Assembly (NCBI GenBank): GCA_949292795.1
Contig: CASFBR010000112.1
Span: 1-37,423 of the forward strand
Direction of reading: 5' to 3'
From: an uncultured Eubacteriales bacterium
GTDB lineage: Bacteria; Bacillota; Clostridia; Lachnospirales; Lachnospiraceae
DNA length: 37,423 nt
Shown here piece after piece: positions 1-8,225 of the stretch (its first letter is position 1; each line of letters starts with the position of its first letter). Under the pieces are notes generated by a model, which worked only from the letters and a program-made list of their open reading frames with translations, did not search any database and had not been told where the DNA came from. Both the position numbers and the translations under genes were made by a program.

Positions 1-623
1 ATCCCCATGTGCTCATCCCCAGGCAGGATACGGAAGTGCTCGTGGAAACGGTGATTAGCCGGCTGAAAGCCGCTTCGATGGACAAAGAGCCGTCGGTACT
101 GGATATGTGTACCGGGTCGGGCTGCATTTTGTTAAGTATTATGGCGTTTGTGCAGTGCAGCTTTGGCGACGGCGCAGACCTGTCCGAACCGGCGCTTGAG
201 GTGGCCCGGGAAAATGAACGCAGACTTCGCCGGCTTGGGCGCAGGAGCCTGCCGGAGTGCGGCGGCCCGGCTGTGCGCTTTATACAGAGTGATCTTTTTG
301 AAAATATCCATGACCGGTATGATGTGATCGTTTCAAATCCGCCGTATATTCCATCGGCGCAGATACAAACGCTGATGACAGAGGTGCGTGCGCACGAACC
401 GGTGATGGCTTTGGACGGCAGTGATGACGGTCTGGCGTTTTACCGCAGGATCACTGCGTCTGCGGCAGCTTATCTGAACCGCGGCGGCATGATCTTTTTT
501 GAGATCGGATGGGATCAGGCGGAGCCGGTATGTCAGCTTTTAAAAAATGAAGGTTTTTGTGAGATTCATGTAAAAAAGGACCTGGCAGGTCTTGACCGGG
601 TCGTCTATGCCCGTTTGCCATAA
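1..623 (+). CDS. prmC: PrmC (HemK) peptide-chain release factor N5-glutamine methyltransferase, 5' end cut off
   Basis: The frame is open from the first base of the window, so the true start lies upstream; the first residues seen read PHVLIPRQDTEVLVE, the usual central part of PrmC just before the SAM-binding fold. The SAM motif region (DMCTGSGCILLS) and the catalytic NPPY motif (VSNPPYIP) are both present, and the C-terminus looks complete. PrmC methylates the glutamine of the GGQ motif in release factors using S-adenosylmethionine in the cytoplasm. Its substrate, RF1, is encoded 9 bp downstream, the common prmC-prfA arrangement of Firmicutes. The missing part is the N-terminal helical substrate-binding domain, absent only because the window begins inside the gene. 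Confidence 0.95.
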   Translation, partial: PHVLIPRQDTEVLVETVISRLKAASMDKEPSVLDMCTGSGCILLSIMAFVQCSFGDGADLSEPALEVARENERRLRRLGRRSLPECGGPAVRFIQSDLFENIHDRYDVIVSNPPYIPSAQIQTLMTEVRAHEPVMALDGSDDGLAFYRRITASAAAYLNRGGMIFFEIGWDQAEPVCQLLKNEGFCEIHVKKDLAGLDRVVYARLP

Positions 624-632
624 GGAGGAACT

Positions 633-1709
633 ATGTTTGATAAGTTAGATGATATTCTCATCCGTTATGAACAGGTTATGGAAGAACTGAATGATCCGTC
701 GGTAGTCAACGACCAGGCCAGATTCCGGCGGCTGATGAAGGAACAGACGGATTTAAGCCCGATTGTGGAAAAATATACCGAATATAAAAAGACAAAGCAG
801 AGCATCGATGACAGCGTGGAGATGCTCGAGAGCGAAAATGATGAAGAGATGCGCGAGCTTTTGAAGGAAGAGCTTTCCGAATGTAAGTCGCGGATTACGG
901 AGATCGAGAAGGAGCTGAAGGTGCTTCTGATCCCGAAAGACCCTATGGATGACAAAAATGTTATTGTGGAAATCCGCGCCGGCGCCGGAGGTGATGAGGC
1001 GGCACTGTTTGCCTCAGAGCTGTTTCGCATGTATTCAAAATATGCGGAATCAAGACGGTGGAAGGTGGAACTGATGAGTGTCAATGAAAATGGTATCGGC
1101 GGTTTTAAAGAGGTCGTCTTTATGATTACCGGACAGGGCGCTTATTCAAGGCTGAAATTTGAAAGCGGCGTGCACCGTGTACAGCGTGTGCCTGAGACGG
1201 AATCGGGCGGCCGTATTCATACGTCGACGGTGACCGTGGCGATCATGCCCGAGGCCGAGGAGGTTGATGTGGAACTGGATATGAATGATGTGCGCATTGA
1301 TGTGTTCCGGGCATCCGGAAACGGCGGCCAGTGCGTAAATACGACCGATTCGGCGGTTCGTATTACCCATATTCCGACCGGCATCGTGATTTCCTGCCAG
1401 GATGAAAAATCTCAGCTTAAAAATAAGGAAAAAGGGCTGAAGGTGCTCCGCTCCCGTCTGTATGATCTGGAGCTTGAGAAGAAGCGTAAGGAGGAAGCAT
1501 CCCTGCGTAAAAATCAGGTTGGTACCGGAGACCGTTCGGAAAAAATCCGGACCTATAACTTTCCCCAGGGACGCTGCACCGATCATCGCATCAAGCTGAC
1601 GACGCACCGGCTGGGCGAGATTATGGACGGTGATCTCGATGAAGTGATCGACAGCCTTATTGCTGCAGATCAGGCCGCAAAGCTGAGTAATATGACAGAG
1701 AACGAATAG
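633..1709 (+). CDS. prfA: Peptide chain release factor 1 (RF1)
   Basis: 358 aa, the normal RF1 length. RF1 reads UAA and UAG in the ribosomal A site and triggers hydrolysis of peptidyl-tRNA. The stop-codon recognition motif has the RF1-type P-x-T form (PET in [14 protein letters not shown]), not the RF2 SPF form. The catalytic GGQ lies at residues 231-233; it is followed by Cys234 where E. coli RF1 has His, a variant I believe is common in Clostridia. The ATG follows a clear GGAGG (taaggaggaactATG). It sits 9 bp after prmC, whose product modifies Gln233, so the two are probably co-transcribed. Confidence 0.97.
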   Translation: MFDKLDDILIRYEQVMEELNDPSVVNDQARFRRLMKEQTDLSPIVEKYTEYKKTKQSIDDSVEMLESENDEEMRELLKEELSECKSRITEIEKELKVLLIPKDPMDDKNVIVEIRAGAGGDEAALFASELFRMYSKYAESRRWKVELMSVNENGIGGFKEVVFMITGQGAYSRLKFESGVHRVQRVPETESGGRIHTSTVTVAIMPEAEEVDVELDMNDVRIDVFRASGNGGQCVNTTDSAVRITHIPTGIVISCQDEKSQLKNKEKGLKVLRSRLYDLELEKKRKEEASLRKNQVGTGDRSEKIRTYNFPQGRCTDHRIKLTTHRLGEIMDGDLDEVIDSLIAADQAAKLSNMTENE

Positions 1710-1737
1710 AGCGAACAATCTCAGGGAGGTTTTTAGC

Positions 1738-3060
1738 ATGGTGATTTCAAAAAATATGGAAAATCTCGTGGCAAACAGCTCGGTCATCCGCCGGCTGTTT
1801 GAGGAAGGCGTGGAGCTGGCAGCTGTGGTCGGCAGGGAAAATGTATACGATTACAGCCTTGGCAATCCAAGTGTCGCGCCTCCAAAGATCGTGAAAGAAT
1901 CCATTTTACAGATACTTGAAACAAAGGACGCCAACTATATTCACGGATATATGAACAATTCCGGCTATGAAGAAGTGCGTGATGCCGTTGCAGAGTCTTT
2001 GAATAAACGTTTTGGAACGGATTTCGTGCGCGAGAGCATCATAATGACTGCCGGGGCAGCCGGTGCACTGAACTGTATTTTGCGGACTCTTTTAAACTAT
2101 AAGGACGAAGTGATCTGTTTTGCACCATTTTTTGGAGAATACCGCAGTTATATTTCCAACTTTGGCGGTGAGACCGTTGTTGTTCCCGCAAATACAGAGA
2201 CGTTTCAGCTCAATCTTGATGTCCTTGACAGCTACATTACAGAGAAAACAAAAGCGGTGATCGTGAATAATCCAAACAATCCGTCGGGAGCGGTGTACAG
2301 TGCCCAGACACTGAGCCGGCTCAATGATATTTTGACGAAGGCTCAGGAGCGCATCGGTCATCCGATCTATGTGATTTCTGACGAGCCTTACCGGGAGCTC
2401 GTATATGATGGCGCACACGTTCCGTTTATGACAAAGTATGTAAAGAACTGTCTTGTGTGCTACTCCTTCAGCAAGTCGCTGTCTTTGCCGGGCGAGCGCA
2501 TTGGCTATCTGGCGATCCCAAAGCAGATCGATGCCTATGAAGAAATGCAGTCTGCCCTTGTGGTAGCGAACCGCTGTCTTGGTTTTATTAATGCACCGTC
2601 GCTGTTCCAGCTTGTGGCTAAGGAGTGCCTCTATGAGGAGACGGATATTGAAACCTATGATAAAAACCGTATGCTTTTATACAACGGCCTGACGGAAATG
2701 GGCTTTGAATGTGTGAAGCCTCAGGGGGCCTTTTACCTCTTTGTCAAGTCGCCGGTACCGGATGAAAAGGCATTTGTCCAGGAAGCCAAGAAGCATAATC
2801 TGATCCTGGTTTCCGCATCCTCCTTCGGATGTCCGGGTTATGTGCGTCTTGCCTACTGTGTTTCCTACGATATGATCAAACGGTCACTTCCGGCCTTTAA
2901 AAAGCTGGCACAGACCTATTGGCCGCAGGATGCAGGAGCAGCTGCGCATGGCGGTGCACAGGGGCAGGAAAACACAGCCGGGCAGAATCACGCAGAGGGA
3001 CAGAATGATGCAGCTGCGCATGGCGCGGCAGAGTGCGGAAAGGAGCGGGAAAACGGATGA
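1738..3060 (+). CDS. Pyridoxal-phosphate aminotransferase (class I/II) with a low-complexity C-terminal tail
   Basis: 440 aa. A fold-type I PLP enzyme: the substrate-side NNPNNPSG motif and the Schiff-base lysine K246 in SFSKSLSLPGERIGY are clear. The specific amino acid substrate cannot be read from sequence; close relatives are usually called only 'pyridoxal phosphate-dependent aminotransferase'. The ATG is preceded by GGGAGG at the right distance. The conserved domain ends near the YWPQ motif (about residue 398). The last roughly 40 residues are Ala/Gly/His/Gln/Asn-rich and contain repeated AAAHG and GQN units, unlike the family. The stop overlaps the hisC-like start (ATGA), so the two are translationally coupled. 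Confidence 0.9.
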   Translation: MVISKNMENLVANSSVIRRLFEEGVELAAVVGRENVYDYSLGNPSVAPPKIVKESILQILETKDANYIHGYMNNSGYEEVRDAVAESLNKRFGTDFVRESIIMTAGAAGALNCILRTLLNYKDEVICFAPFFGEYRSYISNFGGETVVVPANTETFQLNLDVLDSYITEKTKAVIVNNPNNPSGAVYSAQTLSRLNDILTKAQERIGHPIYVISDEPYRELVYDGAHVPFMTKYVKNCLVCYSFSKSLSLPGERIGYLAIPKQIDAYEEMQSALVVANRCLGFINAPSLFQLVAKECLYEETDIETYDKNRMLLYNGLTEMGFECVKPQGAFYLFVKSPVPDEKAFVQEAKKHNLILVSASSFGCPGYVRLAYCVSYDMIKRSLPAFKKLAQTYWPQDAGAAAHGGAQGQENTAGQNHAEGQNDAAAHGAAECGKERENG

Positions 3061-4118
3061 GCTTATGGGAAGATAAAGTGCGCCGGGTCGTCCCTTATAC
3101 ACCGGGAGAGCAGCCGGCGGACACCGGCATCATTAAATTAAATACGAATGAAAATCCTTATCCTCCGGCTCCGGGCGTGCTTGCAGCCCGGGACGCGATG
3201 GATGTGGAGCGCCTGCGTCTTTATCCGGACCCGGCCGCCGGGGAGCTTGTAAAAGCGCTGGCCGGACGCTATGATGTGGCGCCGGAGCAGGTGTTTGTAG
3301 GTGTGGGCTCTGACGATGTGCTTTCTGTGGCCTTCCTTACCTTTTTTAACTCCGACAGGCCTGTGATCTTTCCGGATATTACATACTCCTTTTATCCGGT
3401 ATGGGCCAATGTTTACCGGATTCCATACAAAATGGCGCCGCTGGATGCGGATTTTCGTATCCGGCCGGAGGATTATTATGAGGAAAACGGCGGCGTGATC
3501 TTCCCTAATCCCAATGCCCCGACATCCTGCTATGAGCCCCTGGATGTAGTCGAGGATATTTTGCAGCACAATCCGGATGTGATCGTGATCGTGGATGAGG
3601 CGTATATTGATTTTGGCGGAACCTCGGCGTTAAAGCTGCTGGAACGCTATGAAAATCTGCTTGTCGTACAGACCTTCTCCAAGTCGCGTTCCATGGCCGG
3701 GCTGCGTATCGGATACGCCATCGGTGCGCCGAAGCTGATCAAGGCGATGAACGATGGGAAATATTCCCTTAATTCGGATACAATGAATATGCCGTCTCAG
3801 CTGATGGGCGTCTGCGCAGTCCGAGATGAAGCGTACTTTAAACAGTGCGTGAACCGGATCATTGCGACCCGTGAACGGACAAAGGCGCAGCTTTTAGCGC
3901 TTGGCTTTGTTTTTCCGGAGCCGATGGCAAATTTTATTTTTGCCAGACATCCCCGCTTCCAGGGACGCGAGCTGTTTGAGGCGCTGCGGGCCGCGCATAT
4001 TTATGTGCGCCACTTTGACCAGCCGCGGATCGGCGATTATCTGAGGATTACCATCGGAACCGATGAGCAGATGGACGTCCTGATGGACTTCCTGAAAAAT
4101 TACATAAACAGCCATTAA
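3057..4118 (+). CDS. hisC: Histidinol-phosphate aminotransferase-like enzyme
   Basis: 353 aa from the ATG that overlaps the previous stop (ATGA). I prefer this start to the in-frame GTG at 3033 because AGGAG lies about 11 bp before it. HisC transfers an amino group from glutamate to imidazole-acetol phosphate in histidine synthesis. The motifs NTNENPYPP, FPNPNAPTS, VDEAYIDFGG and the PLP lysine K209 in FSKSRSMAGLRIGYAIG match the family. It is not in a his operon but coupled to another aminotransferase, so it may act on histidinol phosphate or, like some HisC homologues, on aromatic amino acids. A good terminator follows at 4170-4203. Confidence 0.88.
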   Translation: MSLWEDKVRRVVPYTPGEQPADTGIIKLNTNENPYPPAPGVLAARDAMDVERLRLYPDPAAGELVKALAGRYDVAPEQVFVGVGSDDVLSVAFLTFFNSDRPVIFPDITYSFYPVWANVYRIPYKMAPLDADFRIRPEDYYEENGGVIFPNPNAPTSCYEPLDVVEDILQHNPDVIVIVDEAYIDFGGTSALKLLERYENLLVVQTFSKSRSMAGLRIGYAIGAPKLIKAMNDGKYSLNSDTMNMPSQLMGVCAVRDEAYFKQCVNRIIATRERTKAQLLALGFVFPEPMANFIFARHPRFQGRELFEALRAAHIYVRHFDQPRIGDYLRITIGTDEQMDVLMDFLKNYINSH

Positions 4119-4169
4119 AAGGTATAAGACCTATTACGGATCAGGTATGAGCCTTATTACGGAGTAAAG

Positions 4170-4203
4170 AAAGAGTCCTGTGATTCAATGTGCAGGGCTC
4201 TTT
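4170..4203 (+). terminator. Intrinsic terminator after the hisC-like gene
   Basis: An 11-bp stem (AAAGAGTCCTG / CAGGGCTCTTT, one G-T pair) with a 12-nt loop lies 51 bp after the stop codon. The descending arm runs into a T-rich but interrupted tract (CTTTCTGTTTC). It separates the aminotransferase pair from the MATE operon. Confidence 0.7.
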
Positions 4204-4236
4204 CTGTTTCTGAAAAGCAGATAACGGTAAAATCTA

Positions 4237-4266
4237 TTGACAGCAGGACAGCCTGCGCCGTATACT
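4237..4266 (+). promoter_or_regulatory. Sigma-A promoter of the MATE operon with a palindrome in the spacer
   Basis: TTGACA (4237-4242), an 18-bp spacer and TATACT (4261-4266) stand 51 bp before the MATE start. The spacer holds an inverted repeat GCAGGacagCCTGC (4243-4256), and an AT-rich TTAATTAGTTAATAATT stretch follows the -10 box. Both are placed where a repressor such as a MarR or TetR protein could act, but no regulator gene is adjacent. Confidence 0.72.
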
Positions 4267-4316
4267 TAAATTAATTAGTTAATAATTGTAGATGCAACAA
4301 TAGGAGGAGAAGGTTT

Positions 4317-5687
4317 ATGACAGGACAGGAAGAGGAACAATATAAAAAAATGACTCAGACGCCCATACCGCGTCTGATTACCACACTGGCGGTGCCGACG
4401 ATCGTCAGTATGCTGGTGACATCCGTATATAATATGGCGGATACTTTTTTTGTCTCAAAGCTCGGCACAAGTGCCACAGGTGCAGTGGGCATTGTTTTTT
4501 CACTGATGGCGATCATTCAGGCAGTGGGGTTTATGCTTGGAATGGGCGCAGGGAGTCAGCTTTCCAGACTGCTTGGCGCCAAGAAGCATCGGGAAGCCAG
4601 TGAGGTCGGGGCGACGGCCTTTTACCTGGCCATTATTTTCGGTTTGCTGCTGACCGTGTTCGGCCTGATCTTTATCGATCCGCTGATGCGCCTGCTCGGT
4701 GCGACATCAACGATCCTGCCCTATGCCCGGGATTATGCCCGCTATATTTTGCTTGGAGCGTCTGTGATGTGCGCATCCTTTGTGCTGAATAACATTTTAA
4801 GGGGCGAGGGCAAGGCAACGCTTGCGATGATCGGTATCGGCACCGGGGGTATTTTAAATATCGGTCTTGACCCGCTGTTTATTTTTGTATTTAACATGGG
4901 GATTGCCGGGGCTGCCATTGCCACTGTGTTAAGCCAGTGCATCAGCTTTTTGATTCTGCTTTTCTTTTTCTTAAGGGGTAAAAGTCTGATCAGTCTGAAC
5001 ATCCGTAATGTATCAAAACACGGAAAAGTTTACATAAGTATAATAAAGACCGGACTTCCCTCCCTGTGCCGTCAGGGACTGGCCAGCATTTCTACCGTAG
5101 CGCTGAATGTCAATGCGGCGCTTTACGGCGATGCGGCGGTGGCGGCGATGTCCGTTGTCAACAGGATTTTTATGCTTATGCTGTCGGTACTGCTCGGCTT
5201 TGGCCAGGGCTTTCAGCCGGTGGTGGGGTACAATTACGGCGCCAAACGTTACGACCGTGTGCGTCAGTCCATCCGTTTTGCCATCGGAGGCGGTACGGTC
5301 GTGATGGTCATCCTGGCTGTTTTTGGTTTTATTTTTGCGCCTCAGCTTATGGCGATTTTCCGCAAGGATGACGCGGAAGTGATCGCAATCGGCGCATTGG
5401 CCTGCCGTGCGCAGTGTGTAGCCCTGATGATCGCACCTTTAAGTACGATCTGTAATATGCTTTTCCAGTGCACCGGAAAGGCAGCGCTGGCGACGTTTGT
5501 GGCATCCTGCCGTCAGGGGATATGCTTTTTGCCATTGATCCTGATTCTTCCCCGGATTATCGGACTGCTTGGGGTTCAGCTGACTCAGCCGCTTGCGGAT
5601 ATGATTACGATGGTGATCTGCATCCCGCTGCTCAAACGCTTTTTCCGCGAGCTGAAGAAGGAAGAAGCTGCGTTTTCGGAGGGATGA
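4317..5687 (+). CDS. MATE family efflux transporter (first of two)
   Basis: 456 aa, about 12 hydrophobic segments in two matching halves, the usual size for a MATE exporter. The opening motif (IPRLITTLAVPTIVSMLVTSVYNMADTFFVS) and the second-half motif (GFGQGFQPVVGYNYGAKR) are diagnostic. These inner-membrane antiporters use Na+ or H+ gradients to expel drugs or metabolites. The start has AGGAGGAGA upstream. The next gene, another MATE, begins one base after this stop. The tandem pair suggests two transporters with different substrates under one signal; the substrates cannot be read from the sequence. Confidence 0.93.
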   Translation: MTGQEEEQYKKMTQTPIPRLITTLAVPTIVSMLVTSVYNMADTFFVSKLGTSATGAVGIVFSLMAIIQAVGFMLGMGAGSQLSRLLGAKKHREASEVGATAFYLAIIFGLLLTVFGLIFIDPLMRLLGATSTILPYARDYARYILLGASVMCASFVLNNILRGEGKATLAMIGIGTGGILNIGLDPLFIFVFNMGIAGAAIATVLSQCISFLILLFFFLRGKSLISLNIRNVSKHGKVYISIIKTGLPSLCRQGLASISTVALNVNAALYGDAAVAAMSVVNRIFMLMLSVLLGFGQGFQPVVGYNYGAKRYDRVRQSIRFAIGGGTVVMVILAVFGFIFAPQLMAIFRKDDAEVIAIGALACRAQCVALMIAPLSTICNMLFQCTGKAALATFVASCRQGICFLPLILILPRIIGLLGVQLTQPLADMITMVICIPLLKRFFRELKKEEAAFSEG

Positions 5688-5688
5688 T

Positions 5689-7029
5689 ATGGTTAGAGAT
5701 ATGACTTGCGGCAGCCCGGTGCGCATCATTACATTATTTGCAGTGCCTATGTTTGTGGGGAATGTTTTTCAGCAGATCTACAATATGGTCGATTCCATTG
5801 TCGTGGGAAACTTTGTCGGTTCCCAGGCATTGGCAGCCGTAGGCACATGCGGCGGCGCGTTTAATCTGATACTGGCGCTGATTACCGGACTGACCAGCGG
5901 TATGTCGGTTGTGGTTGCGCAGTATTTCGGCGCGCGCAATTATGAAATGGTGAAGCGAACCTTTATTTCTGCCATTATTGTGAATATGAGCGTAGGCATT
6001 GGTGTGACCGTTATTGGCGTTCTTTTGTCAAGACCGCTGCTTTTACTCTTGGGAACGCCGGAGGATATTATGGACGGTGCGGTGACCTACCTGACGATCA
6101 TGTTCCTCGGCACGCTGGCAAACTGTATGTATAATGGGATTTCATCGGTTTTGAGGGCCTTGGGAGATTCTGTTGTCCCTCTGCTGATTCTTGTGATGGC
6201 CAGCCTGATGAATGTGGCGCTGGACCTTGTATTTGTTCTTTGCTTTAATATGGCGGTTGCCGGCGTGGCTCTGGCGACCGTGCTGTCGCAGCTTGTGTCA
6301 GCGATCCTGTGTATTATTTATGTCTTTATTAAAGTGCCGATGCTGCGTTTTAAATGGCAGGAGTTTCGGGCGGATCAGGAGGTGGTTCGCGAGATGGTGC
6401 GCATCGGAGTACCGGCAGCGCTGTCCTCATCGGGCGTGTCTGTTTCTGTAATGTTTATGCAGCGGGCCATCAACGCCTACGGTTCCACGGTCATTGCCGC
6501 TTATACAAGCGGAAACCGGGCTGAGCAGCTTGGCATGTGCCTGAGCTTTTCCATCGGCACGGCCGTGGGTACGTTCTGCGGTCAGAATATGGGCGCCGGA
6601 AATTTTGAAAGGGTAAAAAAGGGACTTCATGCAGGATATATTATCAGCTTTGCCTATACGATTTTTGTAGGCGCTCTTATGTTTATCTTTGCGGGGGCGT
6701 TGTCCAGGCTGTTTTCATCAGACCCGGAGGTTATCCGAATCAGCTCCGAATGTGTCCGTGTTGTCTCTGTTTTTGCTCCGGTGCTTGGACTTGTGTTTTT
6801 GTTTCAGAACTTTTTGCGCAGTGCCGGGGATGTGACGCCGACCGTGTGGATGAGCATCTCCGAGATTACTGCAAGGAGTATCCTGGCATTTATCTTTTCC
6901 GCTGCTTTTAGCTATCACGGCATCTGGTGGGTAACGCCGGTAGGATGGGCGGGCTCCGCACTGATCGGCTATTTAAGATACCGGTCAGGAAGGTGGAAGG
7001 AGAAATTGAAAGTCGCTTCGCAGGGGTAA
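5689..7029 (+). CDS. MATE family efflux transporter (second of two)
   Basis: 446 aa with about 12 membrane segments. The N-terminus (VRIITLFAVPMFVGNVFQQIYNMVDSIVVGNFVG) and the AVGTCGGAF and GTFCGQNMGAGN motifs place it in a different MATE branch from its neighbour, so this is not a recent duplication. GGAGGG overlaps the end of the first MATE gene and serves this ATG, so translation is coupled. The C-terminus reads normally to about WRYRSG-like residues and then stops at 7029, overlapping in another frame the open reading frame that leads into the Rpn-like tail. Confidence 0.93.
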   Translation: MVRDMTCGSPVRIITLFAVPMFVGNVFQQIYNMVDSIVVGNFVGSQALAAVGTCGGAFNLILALITGLTSGMSVVVAQYFGARNYEMVKRTFISAIIVNMSVGIGVTVIGVLLSRPLLLLLGTPEDIMDGAVTYLTIMFLGTLANCMYNGISSVLRALGDSVVPLLILVMASLMNVALDLVFVLCFNMAVAGVALATVLSQLVSAILCIIYVFIKVPMLRFKWQEFRADQEVVREMVRIGVPAALSSSGVSVSVMFMQRAINAYGSTVIAAYTSGNRAEQLGMCLSFSIGTAVGTFCGQNMGAGNFERVKKGLHAGYIISFAYTIFVGALMFIFAGALSRLFSSDPEVIRISSECVRVVSVFAPVLGLVFLFQNFLRSAGDVTPTVWMSISEITARSILAFIFSAAFSYHGIWWVTPVGWAGSALIGYLRYRSGRWKEKLKVASQG

Positions 7030-7271
7030 CCGTCGATGACGGTGAGAAGAGCGGCTTTGAGCGTGGTGAGAAGCTGGGCCTGGAGCGCGGTGAGAAGTTG
7101 GGACTGGAACGCGGTGAGAAGCTGGGCCTGGAGCATGGTGAGAAGCTGGGACAAGAACGTGTGAATCGGCTCTATGCACTTCTTTTGAGTGATTCCCGTA
7201 TTGATGATGTAAAGCGCGCTGCTGTTGACAGCGAATACCTGGAGAAATTATTTAAAGAGTATCAGCTGTAA
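7030..7271 (+). pseudogene. C-terminal remnant of an Rpn-like (PD-(D/E)XK nuclease/putative transposase) protein
   Basis: A reading frame different from the MATE gene holds five octapeptide repeats of the form G-E-K-x-G-x-E-R, followed by a tail RVNRLYALLLSDSRIDDVKR...EYLEKLFKEYQL. Charged G/E/K repeats followed by such a helical tail are typical of the C-terminus of Lachnospiraceae Rpn-family proteins, which promote RecA-independent recombination. The whole N-terminal nuclease domain is missing, and no start codon with a ribosome binding site precedes the repeats, so I read it as a decayed fragment left behind the MATE operon. The frame is technically open from 6927. Confidence 0.55.
7041..7160 (+). 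repeat. Five tandem 24-bp repeats in the Rpn-like tail
   Basis: Units begin GGTGAGAAG at 7041, 7065, 7089, 7113 and 7137, each exactly 24 bp, so the reading frame is kept. Units 2 and 4 differ only in their last two bases; unit 1 is the most divergent. Confidence 0.9.
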
Positions 7272-7350
7272 GTGTTATAGATTGTATTCATGTACAAAAG
7301 ATAAAATATATTCATATACAAAAGATAAAGTATGTTCCTGTAAAATAAAG

Positions 7351-7383
7351 CAGCTGTATGGGATGAATATTCCCATACAGCTG
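7351..7383. terminator. Bidirectional terminator between converging operons
   Basis: A perfect 12-bp stem (CAGCTGTATGGG / CCCATACAGCTG) with a 9-nt loop lies between the (+) MATE/Rpn region and the (-) nitroreductase. The left flank, read on the minus strand, is CTTTATTTTACA, a fair U-rich tail for the pfkA-nitroreductase transcript; the right flank serves the plus strand more weakly. Confidence 0.8.
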
Positions 7384-7407
7384 TAAATATGTGTGCTAAA
7401 GTGATCG

Positions 7408-8208
7408 TTATTTGATATATAAGCTTTTCCTCAGATCATAAAAGATATAATCCGCGCCCAGCTCAAAATGCAGCTTGGCGATACCCAGATCGATGTTTTC
7501 ATAGCCGCCGTTTTTGTCCGCCCAGGCGGAAACGATGCCGCGTTTAAGGGAAAAGTGCACCGGCAGCCTGTTCCGGGCGGAGGGCGCCAGACGCACGGCA
7601 TTGATTCCATCCATAAACCACCGTGGCAGCCGGGTCTGCTCTGGATTGTCAATCAGCGATTCCTTTTCCGGGCGTTTTTGTGAAATGGCTGCGTGGACAA
7701 GCTTTTCACCAAGAGAGGCTTTTTCGCGGGCATAGCCTAAGGTAATCAGGCAGTAGATTTGCCCGTTTGGGTCAAGCTCACCCATCGCAGGCGATTTGTC
7801 ACAGGTTGCGCCGACCCAGCAGGAGCCAAGTCCCATAGCTGTAGCTGTAAGGACGAGCTGCTCGCCGTAATAGCCAATAAGCTGCTGTGCCATGACGTCA
7901 TCCTTAAGCCCTGAAGCGACTATATATGAGTGGACGCCTGAAAAAAGACCGTAAGTTTTTAAAATACTTGAAAATGCTTTAGGCTCCCCGGTGATCAGGC
8001 GAAAACGGATGCGCCCGACGGTACTTTCGTTGATCCGGGCGATGCACTGGTTCAGGCGGTCTGCCGCCGCAGCTTCAATGGGCTTTGATGTATAGCTGCG
8101 CCGGGAAGTGCGCAGCCGGATCGCCTCTTTTAAAGCCGCGGCCGTCAAAGCGGATGCCGCCGGCATCGTAGCGGTATTGGATGCTGTTTCGTTTGGAATG
8201 GATGTCAT
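7408..8208 (-). CDS. Nitroreductase family protein (TM1586-like)
   Basis: 266 aa from the ATG at 8208, which is preceded by GGAGG at 9 bp; an upstream in-frame TTG would include that ribosome binding site and is less likely. The FMN-phosphate contact motif RTSRRSY near the N-terminus and the GLGSCWVGATCD loop are nitroreductase features. The second half (ADKNGGYENIDLGIAKLHFELGA) matches the two-lobed TM1586-type group. Such enzymes reduce unknown electrophiles with NAD(P)H in the cytoplasm. It starts 17 bp after pfkA and is probably co-transcribed with it. Confidence 0.85.
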   Translation of the reverse strand: MTSIPNETASNTATMPAASALTAAALKEAIRLRTSRRSYTSKPIEAAAADRLNQCIARINESTVGRIRFRLITGEPKAFSSILKTYGLFSGVHSYIVASGLKDDVMAQQLIGYYGEQLVLTATAMGLGSCWVGATCDKSPAMGELDPNGQIYCLITLGYAREKASLGEKLVHAAISQKRPEKESLIDNPEQTRLPRWFMDGINAVRLAPSARNRLPVHFSLKRGIVSAWADKNGGYENIDLGIAKLHFELGADYIFYDLRKSLYIK

Positions 8209-8225
8209 TACAGATGGCCTCCGGA

